Positions 37,685 to 46,727 are shown, counted from the first letter of the stretch. The stretch is DNA of 64,000 nucleotides from Sporofaciens musculi (GCF_009830285.1 NZ_WUQX01000001.1:4030501-4094500), one strand, 5' to 3'. Notes: a model not told the origin generated them from the letters alone. Numbers and translations are program-made.

Positions 37685-39244
37685 TTATCGTCCTACCCAT
37701 ACCTGCTCTCCCTCCACTTGAATCTCGTATTCTCTCATAATCTCCTGAAATCCTTCATTTTCCAGAAGCTCTGGCGACTGTGCCAGATACTCCTGTATGG
37801 TCTGGGCACACAGGTCGCGTCCAATGGCTGCATCCTGACATAAAAGCCGCATATGGGCGATTTTTAACTTCTCTGCTTTGTCCAGTTCCCCGATTCCCTG
37901 AACGCATATCTCCACCGCCCTGTCATTGTGTCCGCTGTTTTCATATAGTGTGACCAGCCTGCCATACATTTCCTCCCGCCTTGCGGCATCTGTTTCCAAA
38001 TCCAGCATTTCCTCATAAAGCTGGGCTGCTTCATTGAATTCTCCCGTTCTCTCGTAAGCCAAAGCTAAGTATTTATGAATCTCTTTGGTTTCCTCTCCAT
38101 CATCCGTCTTATCCAGGCATCTTCTGCCAAGACGAAGAATGGCTTCTGCGGCGTCTTTTGTATCCAGCAGGCTGTAACCTTTCATCAGGCAACGGTCATA
38201 CTGCCCTGTAGAATCTTCCTGTCCTTTCTCCTCCAGATAGCGCAGACTTTCCTCCAGTACCTCCGGCTCTTTTTCCTTCCCCATAAGCGCCTCCGCAACC
38301 TCTCTCAGATTCACAGCCATAGCATACTCCTGAATCTTGTCCAGATAATACAGGCTTTTCTCATAGTCCTCCAAATCTAAGATATATGCCAAGGCCAGCT
38401 CCATATACGCTTCGCCGCTTCCCCGCATTAATATTTCAGATTGAAAACCAAATTCCTCTAAATCCTCCCCATTTTTCTGTGACAAGTCTTCCTGAGCTTC
38501 TCTTTCCTGCCATGTATCTTCCTGAAATATATGTTTCTGTGTCATGTCAGAAAGTTCTTCTGTATCAGCTCCATATAAACCTCCTGTTTCCTGCACCTTC
38601 CATGCTCCACCAAGAATAACTGCCGCACCGGCAGATAAAAGCAGCCGTCTGCGAAGGACAGGATTATGTTCTGTTTTTTTCTTATATTGTGGGATATTCC
38701 TTCGGATATCCGCCGCACTTTGATAGGCGGAGTTTGATTGATCATTCAGACATTTTGAAATGATTTTTAGAAATCTTCTTTCCTCCCGCCCGCTAAGCGG
38801 AGGCATCAGAACTGCCGCGTCAAGAAGATACTGGATGGTCCTCCCCATCCCATAGATGTCAAGCTTTGCGCTTCCTCTCTGATAATAGGCTTCCTCCTTT
38901 GGAAGAAAGCACTCTCTGACAACACGCCTTTGCATGAACCGAAGCCGCTTTTCATTCGAGCCGGCCTCCAAATCCAAGAAATAGGGCTTATCCTCGTCCG
39001 TTACCACAATACTGTAAGGATTCACATACTGATAATAGGGCTTCTTCCTGCACTTATGAATCATACTCAACTGATTGACAATCTCCCGCATCAAAGAAAA
39101 TAACTGCTCTTTTGTAACCTTCGGGCGGGACTTAAGCCACCCTGCCAGTATGCTTCCTTCCACATACTCTGAACTGATATAACATGTCTGCCCGTGTTCG
39201 ATTAAACGCAGTACGTCATACCCCTCTTTTCCTGTCACGTACAT
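37685..39244 (-). CDS. Membrane-anchored pseudokinase with TPR-like repeats
   Basis: A 519-aa protein. Residues 1-190 resemble the C-lobe of a Ser/Thr kinase: ISSEYVEGSILAGWL is hinge-like, YYQYVNPYSIVV stands where HRDLKPxNI is expected, LDLEAGS stands for DFG, and LDIYGMGRTIQYLL resembles the DxxxxG helix. The glycine loop, the ATP Lys, the catalytic Asp and the DFG motif are all lost. One membrane helix (RRLLLSAGAAVILGGAW) is near 205-222. The rest is an acidic linker and about six TPR-like helical pairs (KYLALAYERTGEFNEAAQLY). It would bind rather than phosphorylate. Confidence 0.7.
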   Translation of the reverse strand: MYVTGKEGYDVLRLIEHGQTCYISSEYVEGSILAGWLKSRPKVTKEQLFSLMREIVNQLSMIHKCRKKPYYQYVNPYSIVVTDEDKPYFLDLEAGSNEKRLRFMQRRVVRECFLPKEEAYYQRGSAKLDIYGMGRTIQYLLDAAVLMPPLSGREERRFLKIISKCLNDQSNSAYQSAADIRRNIPQYKKKTEHNPVLRRRLLLSAGAAVILGGAWKVQETGGLYGADTEELSDMTQKHIFQEDTWQEREAQEDLSQKNGEDLEEFGFQSEILMRGSGEAYMELALAYILDLEDYEKSLYYLDKIQEYAMAVNLREVAEALMGKEKEPEVLEESLRYLEEKGQEDSTGQYDRCLMKGYSLLDTKDAAEAILRLGRRCLDKTDDGEETKEIHKYLALAYERTGEFNEAAQLYEEMLDLETDAARREEMYGRLVTLYENSGHNDRAVEICVQGIGELDKAEKLKIAHMRLLCQDAAIGRDLCAQTIQEYLAQSPELLENEGFQEIMREYEIQVEGEQVWVGR

Positions 39245-39419
39245 CACCTCTTCTTTATAAAATTTAGATAAACTAAAACTACCTTGGGAATATTAATGTG
39301 AAAACACTGAAGATTCTTTTGAGTATTAGAGTGATTTATATATTACGCGATTTCGCCTAAAATTGCAAGTCTATTTTTGTAAAAATATAAAATATAACCA
39401 AAGGTGCCATACTACCACG

Positions 39420-39444
39420 AAACAGCCACTTAAGTGGCTGTTTT
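39420..39444. terminator. Palindromic terminator near the modification gene
   Basis: AAACAGCCAC-TTAA-GTGGCTGTTT is a perfect 10-bp stem followed by T4 on the plus strand and T3 on the minus strand. It lies 28 bp downstream of the methyltransferase stop. The remaining 39245-39419 region shows no gene. Confidence 0.65.
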
Positions 39445-39471
39445 AGGCTCGTTCATAAATTACGCTTCTAT

Positions 39472-40992
39472 CTATTTTTTCCAAATAGTAATACTTTTCC
39501 GAAGAGGTACTCGTCCATATTTCTTCATCTGTTGGCTGCTGTTTCCCTTTTGCTGCTTCAGACAAAATACTTTTACAGGAGTAAAACCAAATTGTTCAGC
39601 AAAGCTCGTTGACAGATAATCGACTGGTATCACTTCACCGCCATATCGAACATTATCATTCACAAATGCTACAAAAGCACCTTTTTTGCATATGCGATAC
39701 AGTTCTGCATAAATAAATGCAAGCTCTGTAAAATACCCCTCAACCATTCGCAGTACACCCTTATTATTCAAATCACCGTTGGATTTACGCCTTTCCATAG
39801 CTGTAATAATCTCTTGAAATGCAGCATTGGTTTTAATGGCATCATAGATATAATGAAATCTATCCAACGCGCCAGTTTTTTCATAATATTCCTTAAGCGC
39901 TTCCACCTTAGACTTATTTTCAACTGTACACGAAAGCAAAGCCTGACGCATCTCTTTAATGTTTTCTTCACCGCTACCTAAATAGACCAGTTCAAGAGCA
40001 TATGTTCTGGTATAGTCATATCTATTACAATAGGGCGGTGATGTTATTACCCCCGTAATACTTTCTGATTGTACCTGAGGCAGCTCAAACAGAGCGCTGC
40101 TTTGCTTAAAACAAATATTTGCAGACGATTCCATATATCCATTTGACTGTATCATTTTTATATCGGATAAAACATGTTCTAATTCTTCCTGTACCGCTTC
40201 CCTTATATTTCCAATCACTTCTCGGCAATAATGCTTAGGTAAAAGCTTTCGTCCAGCTTTTTTGCGTGCTACATTAGCATTAAAAACCTTTTTTGAACGA
40301 GAATCCCAACTTAGATATTGTCCGCTTTTTGATGTATAGCTGCATCTTTCAAGAGAGTTTATCATGCAAAGAGTAAAAAGATTCTTTGCCTCATTTGAAT
40401 AATCAGACTGAAAAATCCATTCTTTCGCATACTGAATAAATTTCTCATTTAATTCTGGATATGCAGTATCTGTGATCGTAATATACGGAGTTTTACCTAA
40501 ATAATCTTTTGGCATGACCAATGAAGTAAACGTGTCAGTCATTCTTTTTATTTCCTCTATATCATACCGCATCACATTGACCTTAGCCTTTATTGCAATT
40601 TCGGATAACGGCATAATGTCATAACCAATAGTATGAATTCCACGCATCTGACATACTAGCGCTGTCGTTCCCGACCCCATAAAAGGATCCATTACTGTAT
40701 CGCCTATTCTTACATCCATGTCATCCAATAACGTATTCACAAGATCTGCTGAAAATCCCTCTTTATATTTTAACCAGCTATGCAAAGCATCCTTTTTGCT
40801 CAACTGATAGCTAACGCTTCGTCTGTCAAATTTATTTGTTATCTCAAGTATAGGTTCATATTTTTTTTCCAGAGCCTGCCGGGCATCCTCGCAGCAAAAA
40901 CCATCGGCCGAAAAGCGCTCTACAATGTAATTGGCTTTATCAGCAAATTCCTGTGTCATTTCAGGCATTTCAAACAAAGTTAATTGTTCCAT
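39472..40992 (-). CDS. DNA methyltransferase of an AvaI/BsoBI-type restriction system
   Basis: A 506-aa amino-methyltransferase. MDPFMGSGTTALVCQ (motif I, about residue 100) binds SAM, and ITSPPYCNRYDYTRTY (motif IV, about 325) is the catalytic TSPPY form typical of N4-cytosine enzymes. About 200 residues between them probably recognise the target. The ATG at 40992 is placed after GGGGGG. It ends 28 bp before a terminator. By its partner nuclease it should protect CYCGRG sites, which is an inference. Confidence 0.88.
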   Translation of the reverse strand: MEQLTLFEMPEMTQEFADKANYIVERFSADGFCCEDARQALEKKYEPILEITNKFDRRSVSYQLSKKDALHSWLKYKEGFSADLVNTLLDDMDVRIGDTVMDPFMGSGTTALVCQMRGIHTIGYDIMPLSEIAIKAKVNVMRYDIEEIKRMTDTFTSLVMPKDYLGKTPYITITDTAYPELNEKFIQYAKEWIFQSDYSNEAKNLFTLCMINSLERCSYTSKSGQYLSWDSRSKKVFNANVARKKAGRKLLPKHYCREVIGNIREAVQEELEHVLSDIKMIQSNGYMESSANICFKQSSALFELPQVQSESITGVITSPPYCNRYDYTRTYALELVYLGSGEENIKEMRQALLSCTVENKSKVEALKEYYEKTGALDRFHYIYDAIKTNAAFQEIITAMERRKSNGDLNNKGVLRMVEGYFTELAFIYAELYRICKKGAFVAFVNDNVRYGGEVIPVDYLSTSFAEQFGFTPVKVFCLKQQKGNSSQQMKKYGRVPLRKSITIWKK

Positions 40993-41004
40993 ATTCATCC
41001 CCCC

Positions 41005-41955
41005 TCATAGCTCAATTAACCAATTACAATATTCTATTAACTGATTGTTATTTGTCAGATTCGACGCGTTGGATAATGTTCCATCTTCCAATTGTTTATA
41101 TATCTCCTCTGCCATAGAATGTTGAATCGCCGCACCGATAAAAGACGTTTTTATTTTAGGATATCCCGCTTTAGTAAAACTTTCACGAATTCGATTTAAA
41201 GCAGAATTTCCAGTCTTCCAATGTTCATCTGCGCCTGCTGGATCAATTCCGCCTTTTAGCTCGCCAAACATAATTGCGCGTTCATCATGGCGTACTATTC
41301 CATCATAGTCAGCTATGCCGCTGGAAAACAAGCATATATCGACGTTTTTGTTTACTGTCGGTATTTTGGAATTAAAGACAAGGATTCGTTCTCCCCTCGT
41401 ATTCCTCCAATGTAATGCCTTAACATTTGTCTCTGTTCCTGCATCATTACCGTCTATTTCTCTCCAATATTTTGAATTTGTAGAAACGCAATCACATACC
41501 ATTCCTCTGACACTCATACTTGAATAGATGGCGCGAATAAACCGCTCTTGCCCAAGTACGCCGATCTTGTTGCGCATTGCTCCGCCGACTGCATCTCCTT
41601 TGATGAGAAGATAACGAAAAGTCGCCTCATCAATATACGCTTCGCCAGATGGCTTCAAGAACTTATCGATAAGCTCTTTTATTGCCATGGTTTGATCATC
41701 TTCATCCAAATATGACAGCGATTTATCAGATAGACCTGCTGCTGTAATTAAAAATGGCCGAACTTCCGGAAGATTAAGTAAGTCTTCAGCCCTACAAGTA
41801 TGAGCTGCCATTGCCTTAAATGCAAGGGCATTTTTCACAAATGGATCTCCAACCCGATTCTTTTCTAATGCAATGCTTAAAAAACCTGCTCTTGTTTCTT
41901 CATGGGTTGTCACAAGACTCTCTGCCGAGGTAATAAATCTATTGTATATCGACAT
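41005..41955 (-). CDS. Type II restriction endonuclease, AvaI/BsoBI family
   Basis: A 316-aa nuclease whose whole length recalls BsoBI: ESLVTTHEETRAGFLSIALEKNR at the start, TAAGLSDKSL, then KNVDICLFSSG (D206), GELKGGIDPAGADEHWKTGN (E232 and K234, the D...ExK catalytic core), and NASNLTNNNQLIEYCNWLI at the end. BsoBI and AvaI cleave C^YCGRG. The ATG at 41955 follows AGGAGG at 9 bases. It lies 12 bases upstream of its methyltransferase. AT-rich sequence and nearby repeats suggest horizontal gain. Confidence 0.92.
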   Translation of the reverse strand: MSIYNRFITSAESLVTTHEETRAGFLSIALEKNRVGDPFVKNALAFKAMAAHTCRAEDLLNLPEVRPFLITAAGLSDKSLSYLDEDDQTMAIKELIDKFLKPSGEAYIDEATFRYLLIKGDAVGGAMRNKIGVLGQERFIRAIYSSMSVRGMVCDCVSTNSKYWREIDGNDAGTETNVKALHWRNTRGERILVFNSKIPTVNKNVDICLFSSGIADYDGIVRHDERAIMFGELKGGIDPAGADEHWKTGNSALNRIRESFTKAGYPKIKTSFIGAAIQHSMAEEIYKQLEDGTLSNASNLTNNNQLIEYCNWLIEL

Positions 41956-42001
41956 ATAACGCATTCCTCCTGCTATCTATTTATAATCACTGTACTCAAT
42001 G

Positions 42002-42128
42002 GTATACCCAAAGGGCACACCATAATACCTACCCTTCGGGTGGGTGGACTTTGTCCAACAATGTATACCCAAGGGCACACCGTAATACATGCCCTTCGGA
42101 CTGGTGGACTTCGTCCAGTAAGGTATAC
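42002..42128. repeat. Two tandem ~61-bp repeats plus a partial third
   Basis: Copies begin at 42002 and 42063 (61 and 60 bp), each opening with GTATACCC and AAGGGCACACC. A third GTATAC at 42123 starts a partial copy. Within each unit are a TACCCTTCGGGT-like hairpin and TGGAC-[tt]TGTCCA, which on the minus strand reads TGGAC-AAA-GTCCA. They lie between the restriction gene and the phosphofructokinase terminator. The unit may be a dispersed structured-RNA repeat. Confidence 0.8.
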
Positions 42129-42161
42129 AAAAACCGCCGCACGCCTAACCGTGCAGCGGCC
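42129..42161 (-). terminator. Rho-independent terminator of pfk
   Basis: On the minus strand GCCGCTGCACG pairs with CGTGCGGCGG over a six-base loop and ends in T5. It is 13 bp past the phosphofructokinase stop. Confidence 0.88.
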
Positions 42162-42173
42162 ATATTACATCTA

Positions 42174-43442
42174 TTATTCTATATTACCCTTCTTCTGTCT
42201 ATAGCTTAACTCTCTCGGTGTATACAGATGTCTCGGAATACCGTCAACCATAACCGGAGAAACATCCCCCTGAATCAACGGTCTTACATAGGAAATGAAC
42301 TCGCTTGTCACATAAGTTCCCTCCTCATTCACCCACTCTCTCGGAACCAGCTTCTCGTCGTTGGCAATCTTGTGAACATCCTTCACCTCAGTTCCGCACT
42401 GATAAGGATCATCAGACAATCTCTGAAGAACTACCATCTTACCGGTATCTCCCTCGTCTGCTGCCTTCACAGCCGCGCCGCCAACCTGGTAAGCCTCCAG
42501 GATATCTACACGAGACGCTGCATGTGACGCAGAACGCTGCAGGGTACTAAGCTCAATGGCACGGGTCTTGCATCCAAGCTCGCCTGCAATAAAGCTTGCA
42601 AGATAAGAAGCTGTACCTGACAACTGCTTATGTCCGAACGCATCTACAAAGTCAATGCTGTTTCCAAGCTCACATACATAAGTTCCGTCTGCGGTACGGA
42701 TTCCCTCTGATACAGCAACCACGATAGACGTCTTCTTCTCCAAAAGCTCTCTGACTCTTCCTCCAAAAGCCTGAAGATCAAATGTCGTCTCCGGCAGGTA
42801 AATCAGATCTGGACCCTCGCAGTCCTCTCCCTCGGACAACGCCGCTGAACCTGTCAGCCATCCCGCATTACGTCCCATAATCTCTACAATCGTAACGATT
42901 CCGTTCTCAGTCTCCAAGCAGAAACTGTCACGGATAATCTCCTTCATGGAGGTACCGATATATTTTGCAGCGCTTCCATATCCAGGTGTGTGATCTGTCA
43001 ATGCAAGGTCATTATCAATCGTCTTCGGACATCCGATGAATCTTGTTGAAAATCCTGTAATAATTGCATAATCGGATAACTTCTTAATCGTATCCATGGA
43101 ATCATTCCCGCCGATATAGATAAACGCTTCAATATCCAGCTTCTCAAGAATCTCAAAAATCTTATCATAAACCTCTCGGTTCTCGTGAATCTCCGGAAGT
43201 TTATAACGGCATGAACCTAAAAATGCCGCCGGCGTTCTCTTAAGCAGCTCTACATCCAATTCTGTCTTGATATGATCCGCCAGGTCAATATAATTCTCCT
43301 CCAACAACCCCTGAACGCCATGAAGCATACCATATACCTTCTGCGCCCCACGGTCCTTTGCCGTACGATAAACTCCCGCAAGACTTGAGTTAATCGCTGC
43401 TGTCGGTCCTCCTGACTGCCCTACAATAACATTTCTTTTCAT
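42174..43442 (-). CDS. pfp: 6-phosphofructokinase, PPi-type signature
   Basis: A 422-aa PFK-family enzyme. GQSGGPTAAINSSLAG is the start loop. IGGNDSMDTI has Asp where ATP-type enzymes have Gly104, and GCPKTIDNDLALTDHTPGYGSAAKY has the Lys that replaces Gly124; both changes are known to favour pyrophosphate. The sequence therefore predicts a PPi-dependent phosphofructokinase, phosphorylating fructose-6-phosphate reversibly. The N in GGND, where D is usual, is notable. The start follows AAAGGAA. Confidence 0.88.
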   Translation of the reverse strand: MKRNVIVGQSGGPTAAINSSLAGVYRTAKDRGAQKVYGMLHGVQGLLEENYIDLADHIKTELDVELLKRTPAAFLGSCRYKLPEIHENREVYDKIFEILEKLDIEAFIYIGGNDSMDTIKKLSDYAIITGFSTRFIGCPKTIDNDLALTDHTPGYGSAAKYIGTSMKEIIRDSFCLETENGIVTIVEIMGRNAGWLTGSAALSEGEDCEGPDLIYLPETTFDLQAFGGRVRELLEKKTSIVVAVSEGIRTADGTYVCELGNSIDFVDAFGHKQLSGTASYLASFIAGELGCKTRAIELSTLQRSASHAASRVDILEAYQVGGAAVKAADEGDTGKMVVLQRLSDDPYQCGTEVKDVHKIANDEKLVPREWVNEEGTYVTSEFISYVRPLIQGDVSPVMVDGIPRHLYTPRELSYRQKKGNIE

Positions 43443-43517
43443 AGTCCATATTCCTTTCTCTCTTAGATAAATTGTTGACGATATTACAATCTTAATATAT
43501 TCCGATGTAATTGTCTA

Positions 43518-43667
43518 CTATTGCTGTTCCCTGGCTGCGTTCTGTGCAAAGATATATCCCTTCATACATCCATTGCCCGTAACCTCCACAACCTCGCCGT
43601 CTTCCATCTCGACCTCCATCTCACACTGGTTACGGCAGACTTCACACGCAATCTTTTTCTTCTCCAT
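43518..43667 (-). CDS. 49-aa cysteine-rich DUF1667-like mini-protein
   Basis: A 49-codon ORF with a clear ribosome site (GGAGGAGTCCGTGG then ATG). The product has CEVCRNQCEMEVEMEDG and VTGNGCMKGYIFAQ, the same CxxCxxxC...GNxCxxG pattern as the N-terminus of the DUF1667 protein at 32134. Only that module is kept, so it could bind Fe-S or zinc. It lies 75 bp upstream of pfp on the same strand. Function unknown. Confidence 0.75.
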   Translation of the reverse strand: MEKKKIACEVCRNQCEMEVEMEDGEVVEVTGNGCMKGYIFAQNAAREQQ

Positions 43668-43749
43668 CCACGGACTCCTCCTTTAAGGAACTGTGTAAAT
43701 TAACGCCCCATCGTCCCCGATACATCAAGCCCATATCGCCATGGTACGA

Positions 43750-43782
43750 TAAAAGTCCTTACAGAGAAACTGCAAGGACTTT
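43750..43782 (-). terminator. Terminator of the tRNA-Arg gene
   Basis: On the minus strand AAAAGTCCTT-G-CAG pairs with CTG-T-AAGGACTTTT around TTTCT; the T4 ends the tRNA transcript a few bases after its 3' end. Confidence 0.8.
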
Positions 43783-43785
43783 TAA

Positions 43786-43859
43786 CGTGGGCGAGAGGAT
43801 TCGAACCCCCGACCTTCTGGTCCGTAGCCAGACGCTCTATCCAGCTGAGCTACGCCCAC
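43786..43859 (-). tRNA. tRNA-Arg (anticodon ACG)
   Basis: Minus-strand cloverleaf of 74 nt. The acceptor stem is GTGGGCG/CGCCCAC, the D arm GCTC...GAGC, the anticodon stem TCTGG/CCAGA with loop CTACGGA (anticodon ACG), and the T loop TTCGAAT. CCA is not encoded. ACG is normally edited to ICG and reads CGU, CGC and CGA. Confidence 0.96.
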
Positions 43860-43888
43860 ATATTGACAATCTTTTTACAACGATATTT

Positions 43889-43917
43889 ATTATATATCAG
43901 TTGTCCAAGATTGTCAA
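43889..43917 (-). promoter_or_regulatory. Consensus promoter of the tRNA-Arg gene
   Basis: On the minus strand TTGACA, 17 bases, TATAAT, a full sigma-A consensus 30 bp upstream of the tRNA. An 11-bp inverted repeat (ATTGACAATCT and its complement) covers the -35 box and a site at 43862-43872. Confidence 0.85.
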
Positions 43918-43955
43918 TAGAGTTTTACGTTTATTTTTAGATTTATTTTCAGGTT

Positions 43956-45446
43956 TTACAGAGCAGCAATAAACCGCATAAACGCCTTGCGTCCTTCCTC
44001 TGTACACTTATACACCCCTGCATCCTCCAGCACATGGGTAAAGGTAATGCCGATCTCCTCCTTGAGCACCTCCATCACATTCTCCCGCGTAATGCTGTCA
44101 TGCTTGGACAGGAACGCTTCCGCCCAATTTGCATGTTTTTCAATCTTCTCGTTTTCCCTGATGTCCTTGCCTTCCACCAGGTAATCTGCAAGAAGCTCCA
44201 TCTCCTCTTTCAATCTGGAGGGCAGCACCGCCAGTCCCATAACCTCAATCAGACCAATATTTTCTTTCTTAATGTTATGATACTGAGCATGTGGATGATA
44301 AACGCCCAATGGATGTTCTTCTGTCGTAATATTATTTCTCAGAGTCAAATCAAGCTCATAAGTATCGCCCACTTTTCTTGCAATCGGCGTGATTGTGTTG
44401 TGGGGTTCCCCGTCCGTCTCAGAGAAAATAAACGCTGCCTCGTCCGTATAGCCTCTCCATGCGCCCAGGACATGGTCAGCCAGCTCAATCAGACGCTTCT
44501 CGTCCTTGCTCCTGATGCGAAGCACAGATAAGGGCCATTTCACAATCCCTGCCTCCACATCCTCATATCCTGGAATTGTCACAGCCTGCTCGATTGGCGC
44601 TTTCGCCATGGCAAATGTATAATTGCCGCCCTGGAAATGGTCGTGACTTAAAATCGAACCGCCCACAATCGGAAGATCCGCATTGGAGCCCAGGAAATAG
44701 TGGGGGAACTGCTTAATAAAATCAAACAGCTTAATAAACGCTGACCGGTCAATCTTCATAGGCACATGCTGTCCGTTAAATACGATACAGTGCTCATTGT
44801 AGTACACATAGGGAGAATACTGGAAGCCCCATCTGCTGTCATTGATCGTAACCGGTATAATCCTGTGGTTCTCTCTGGCCGGATGGTTCAGGCGTCCCGC
44901 ATACCCCTCGTTCTCCATACAGAGCAGGCACTTAGGGTAGCTGCTCGCCTTCGCATTCTTTGCCGCCGCAATGGCCTTGGGGTCCTTCTCCGGCTTGGAT
45001 AAGTTGATGGTAATATCAATCTCGCCATAAGGAGAAGCTACCTTCCACTTCATATCCTTTTTCACACGATAGCGGCGGATATAGTCGCTGTCCTGGCTGA
45101 GTTGATAGTAGTAATCCGTCGCTTCCTTGGGAGATATCTCGTATTTCTTCGCAAATGTCTCCTGCACCTGGGCCGGTCTTGGAACCAGGCAGTTCATTAA
45201 CTTTGTGTCAAATAAATCCCTGTATCCAATACTGTCTTCAATAATTCCGCGCTTTACGGCTTCATCCAACAGCTCCTTCAACACAGACTCCAACTCAATT
45301 CTGTCTGAATCCACCGCAACATCTTCGTAGCCGTCTTCATGAAACATTTCCAGCAGGAGGTTCGTCGTATAGATTCGCTCAGTCTCCGGAACCAAACCAG
45401 TCTGAATACCGTATTCTACTAATTTTTTGATATTTTCATTTAACAT
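43956..45446 (-). CDS. galT: UDP-glucose--hexose-1-phosphate uridylyltransferase
   Basis: A 496-aa class II (Firmicute-type) GalT. It moves UMP between glucose-1-phosphate and galactose-1-phosphate in the Leloir pathway. CLLCMENEGYAGRLNHPARENHR and the GGSILSHDHFQGG stretch (the catalytic H-x-H-x-Q region) support it, as do PHNTITPIARK and LGVYHPHAQYHNIKKENIGLIEVMG. Length and layout match the family. The start follows GTGGAGG. It is downstream of galK on the same strand with 48 bp between. Confidence 0.96.
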   Translation of the reverse strand: MLNENIKKLVEYGIQTGLVPETERIYTTNLLLEMFHEDGYEDVAVDSDRIELESVLKELLDEAVKRGIIEDSIGYRDLFDTKLMNCLVPRPAQVQETFAKKYEISPKEATDYYYQLSQDSDYIRRYRVKKDMKWKVASPYGEIDITINLSKPEKDPKAIAAAKNAKASSYPKCLLCMENEGYAGRLNHPARENHRIIPVTINDSRWGFQYSPYVYYNEHCIVFNGQHVPMKIDRSAFIKLFDFIKQFPHYFLGSNADLPIVGGSILSHDHFQGGNYTFAMAKAPIEQAVTIPGYEDVEAGIVKWPLSVLRIRSKDEKRLIELADHVLGAWRGYTDEAAFIFSETDGEPHNTITPIARKVGDTYELDLTLRNNITTEEHPLGVYHPHAQYHNIKKENIGLIEVMGLAVLPSRLKEEMELLADYLVEGKDIRENEKIEKHANWAEAFLSKHDSITRENVMEVLKEEIGITFTHVLEDAGVYKCTEEGRKAFMRFIAAL

Positions 45447-45494
45447 CTTCTTTTTTCCTCCACATTATATACTGCCGTATCCCCAAAGAGCTAA

Positions 45495-46661
45495 TTAGAT
45501 TACCCCTGCGCCGTCTCCGATATCTACTACATAAAATTCTGCCTCATGCCCTACCTTTTCCTGATAGGTCCTGCCGATCTCGCTGATAAATGCATCCACA
45601 GCGTCATTCTTCACAATACTTACCGTACAGCCGCCGAAGCCTCCTCCCGTGATACGTGAGCCAAGCACTCCCGGCATTGCCTGAGCAAGATCTACAAGAA
45701 TATCAATCTCCTTACAGGAAACCTCGTAATCATATCTCAGAGATTCATGAGAAGCATTCATAAGCTTCCCGAACAGCTCCACATCCTGATTCTTCAACGC
45801 CTCCACGGCACGGACGGTCCTCTGGTTCTCATAAACCGCGTGTTTTGCCCGCTTCTGCCTTACCGCATCCTTGATTGCATCCTTATGCGCCTCATATTCT
45901 TCCTCTGACAATTCCCCAAGAGAGGATATCTTTGTCACAGCCTTAAGCTCTTTTAACGCAGTCTCACACTCGCTGCGCCTGTCGTTGTAAGCAGAATCCA
46001 CCAGACTGTGCTTTACCTTGCTGTTGGTAATTACGATTTTCGCATCCTCAAGCACAACCGGTGCATACTCATATTGAAGTGTATTGGTGTCCAAAAAGAT
46101 TGCATGATCCTTCTTACCCATAGCGCTGGCAAACTGGTCCATGATTCCGCAGTTACAGCCATTAAAGTTATTCTCCGAATCCTGGCCGATTAATGCAATA
46201 TCTACCATAGATACCTGGTCAAATCCAAAGGTATCCTTTAAGATCACCCCTGTCAGAACCTCCAACGACGCAGATGAGGAAAGACCAGAACCATTGGGAA
46301 TATTGCCATAGATTAGGATATCCATGCCATGGCTCAGCTTATATCCTCGCTTCTCAAACGCCCACATCACGCCTTTCGGATAATTCGTCCAGTTCGCCTT
46401 CGGGTCCGGAACCAATTCGTCAAGGCTAGTCTCAATGACGCCCAGCTTCTCAAAATTAGCCGAATAGAACCGAAGCTTCCTGTCGTCCCTATCTCTCACA
46501 ATTCCGTATGTCCCCAAGGTCAATGCACAGGGAAATACATGACCTCCGTTATAGTCCGTATGCTCTCCAATCAGATTCACACGCCCTGGCGCGAAATAAG
46601 ACCGGATTTCGCCTTCCCCCTTGTATAAATCTTTGAACTGCTGAATTAATTTTTCCTTCAT
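45495..46661 (-). CDS. galK: Galactokinase
   Basis: A 388-aa GHMP kinase. APGRVNLIGEHTDYNGGHVFPCAL is the galactokinase signature, NGSGLSSSASLEVL the ATP loop, GCNCGIMDQFASAMGK contains the catalytic Asp, and GSRITGGGFGGCTVS the third motif. It phosphorylates galactose at C1. The start follows GGAGG. It is transcribed from the promoter at 46728-46756 and probably regulated by the divergent AraC protein. Confidence 0.97.
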   Translation of the reverse strand: MKEKLIQQFKDLYKGEGEIRSYFAPGRVNLIGEHTDYNGGHVFPCALTLGTYGIVRDRDDRKLRFYSANFEKLGVIETSLDELVPDPKANWTNYPKGVMWAFEKRGYKLSHGMDILIYGNIPNGSGLSSSASLEVLTGVILKDTFGFDQVSMVDIALIGQDSENNFNGCNCGIMDQFASAMGKKDHAIFLDTNTLQYEYAPVVLEDAKIVITNSKVKHSLVDSAYNDRRSECETALKELKAVTKISSLGELSEEEYEAHKDAIKDAVRQKRAKHAVYENQRTVRAVEALKNQDVELFGKLMNASHESLRYDYEVSCKEIDILVDLAQAMPGVLGSRITGGGFGGCTVSIVKNDAVDAFISEIGRTYQEKVGHEAEFYVVDIGDGAGVI

Positions 46662-46727
46662 AGTCGTATCCTCCGTTCTTTATTTTATAACCAATCTCCA
46701 TTGCATATCTGCCTTATCTAATTTATA

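Noticed and set aside
42002-42128. Plus-strand coding sequence through the repeats (GHTIIPTLRVGGLCP-like peptide)
   Set aside because: The translated frame is produced by tandem non-coding repeats, and it has no ribosome site.
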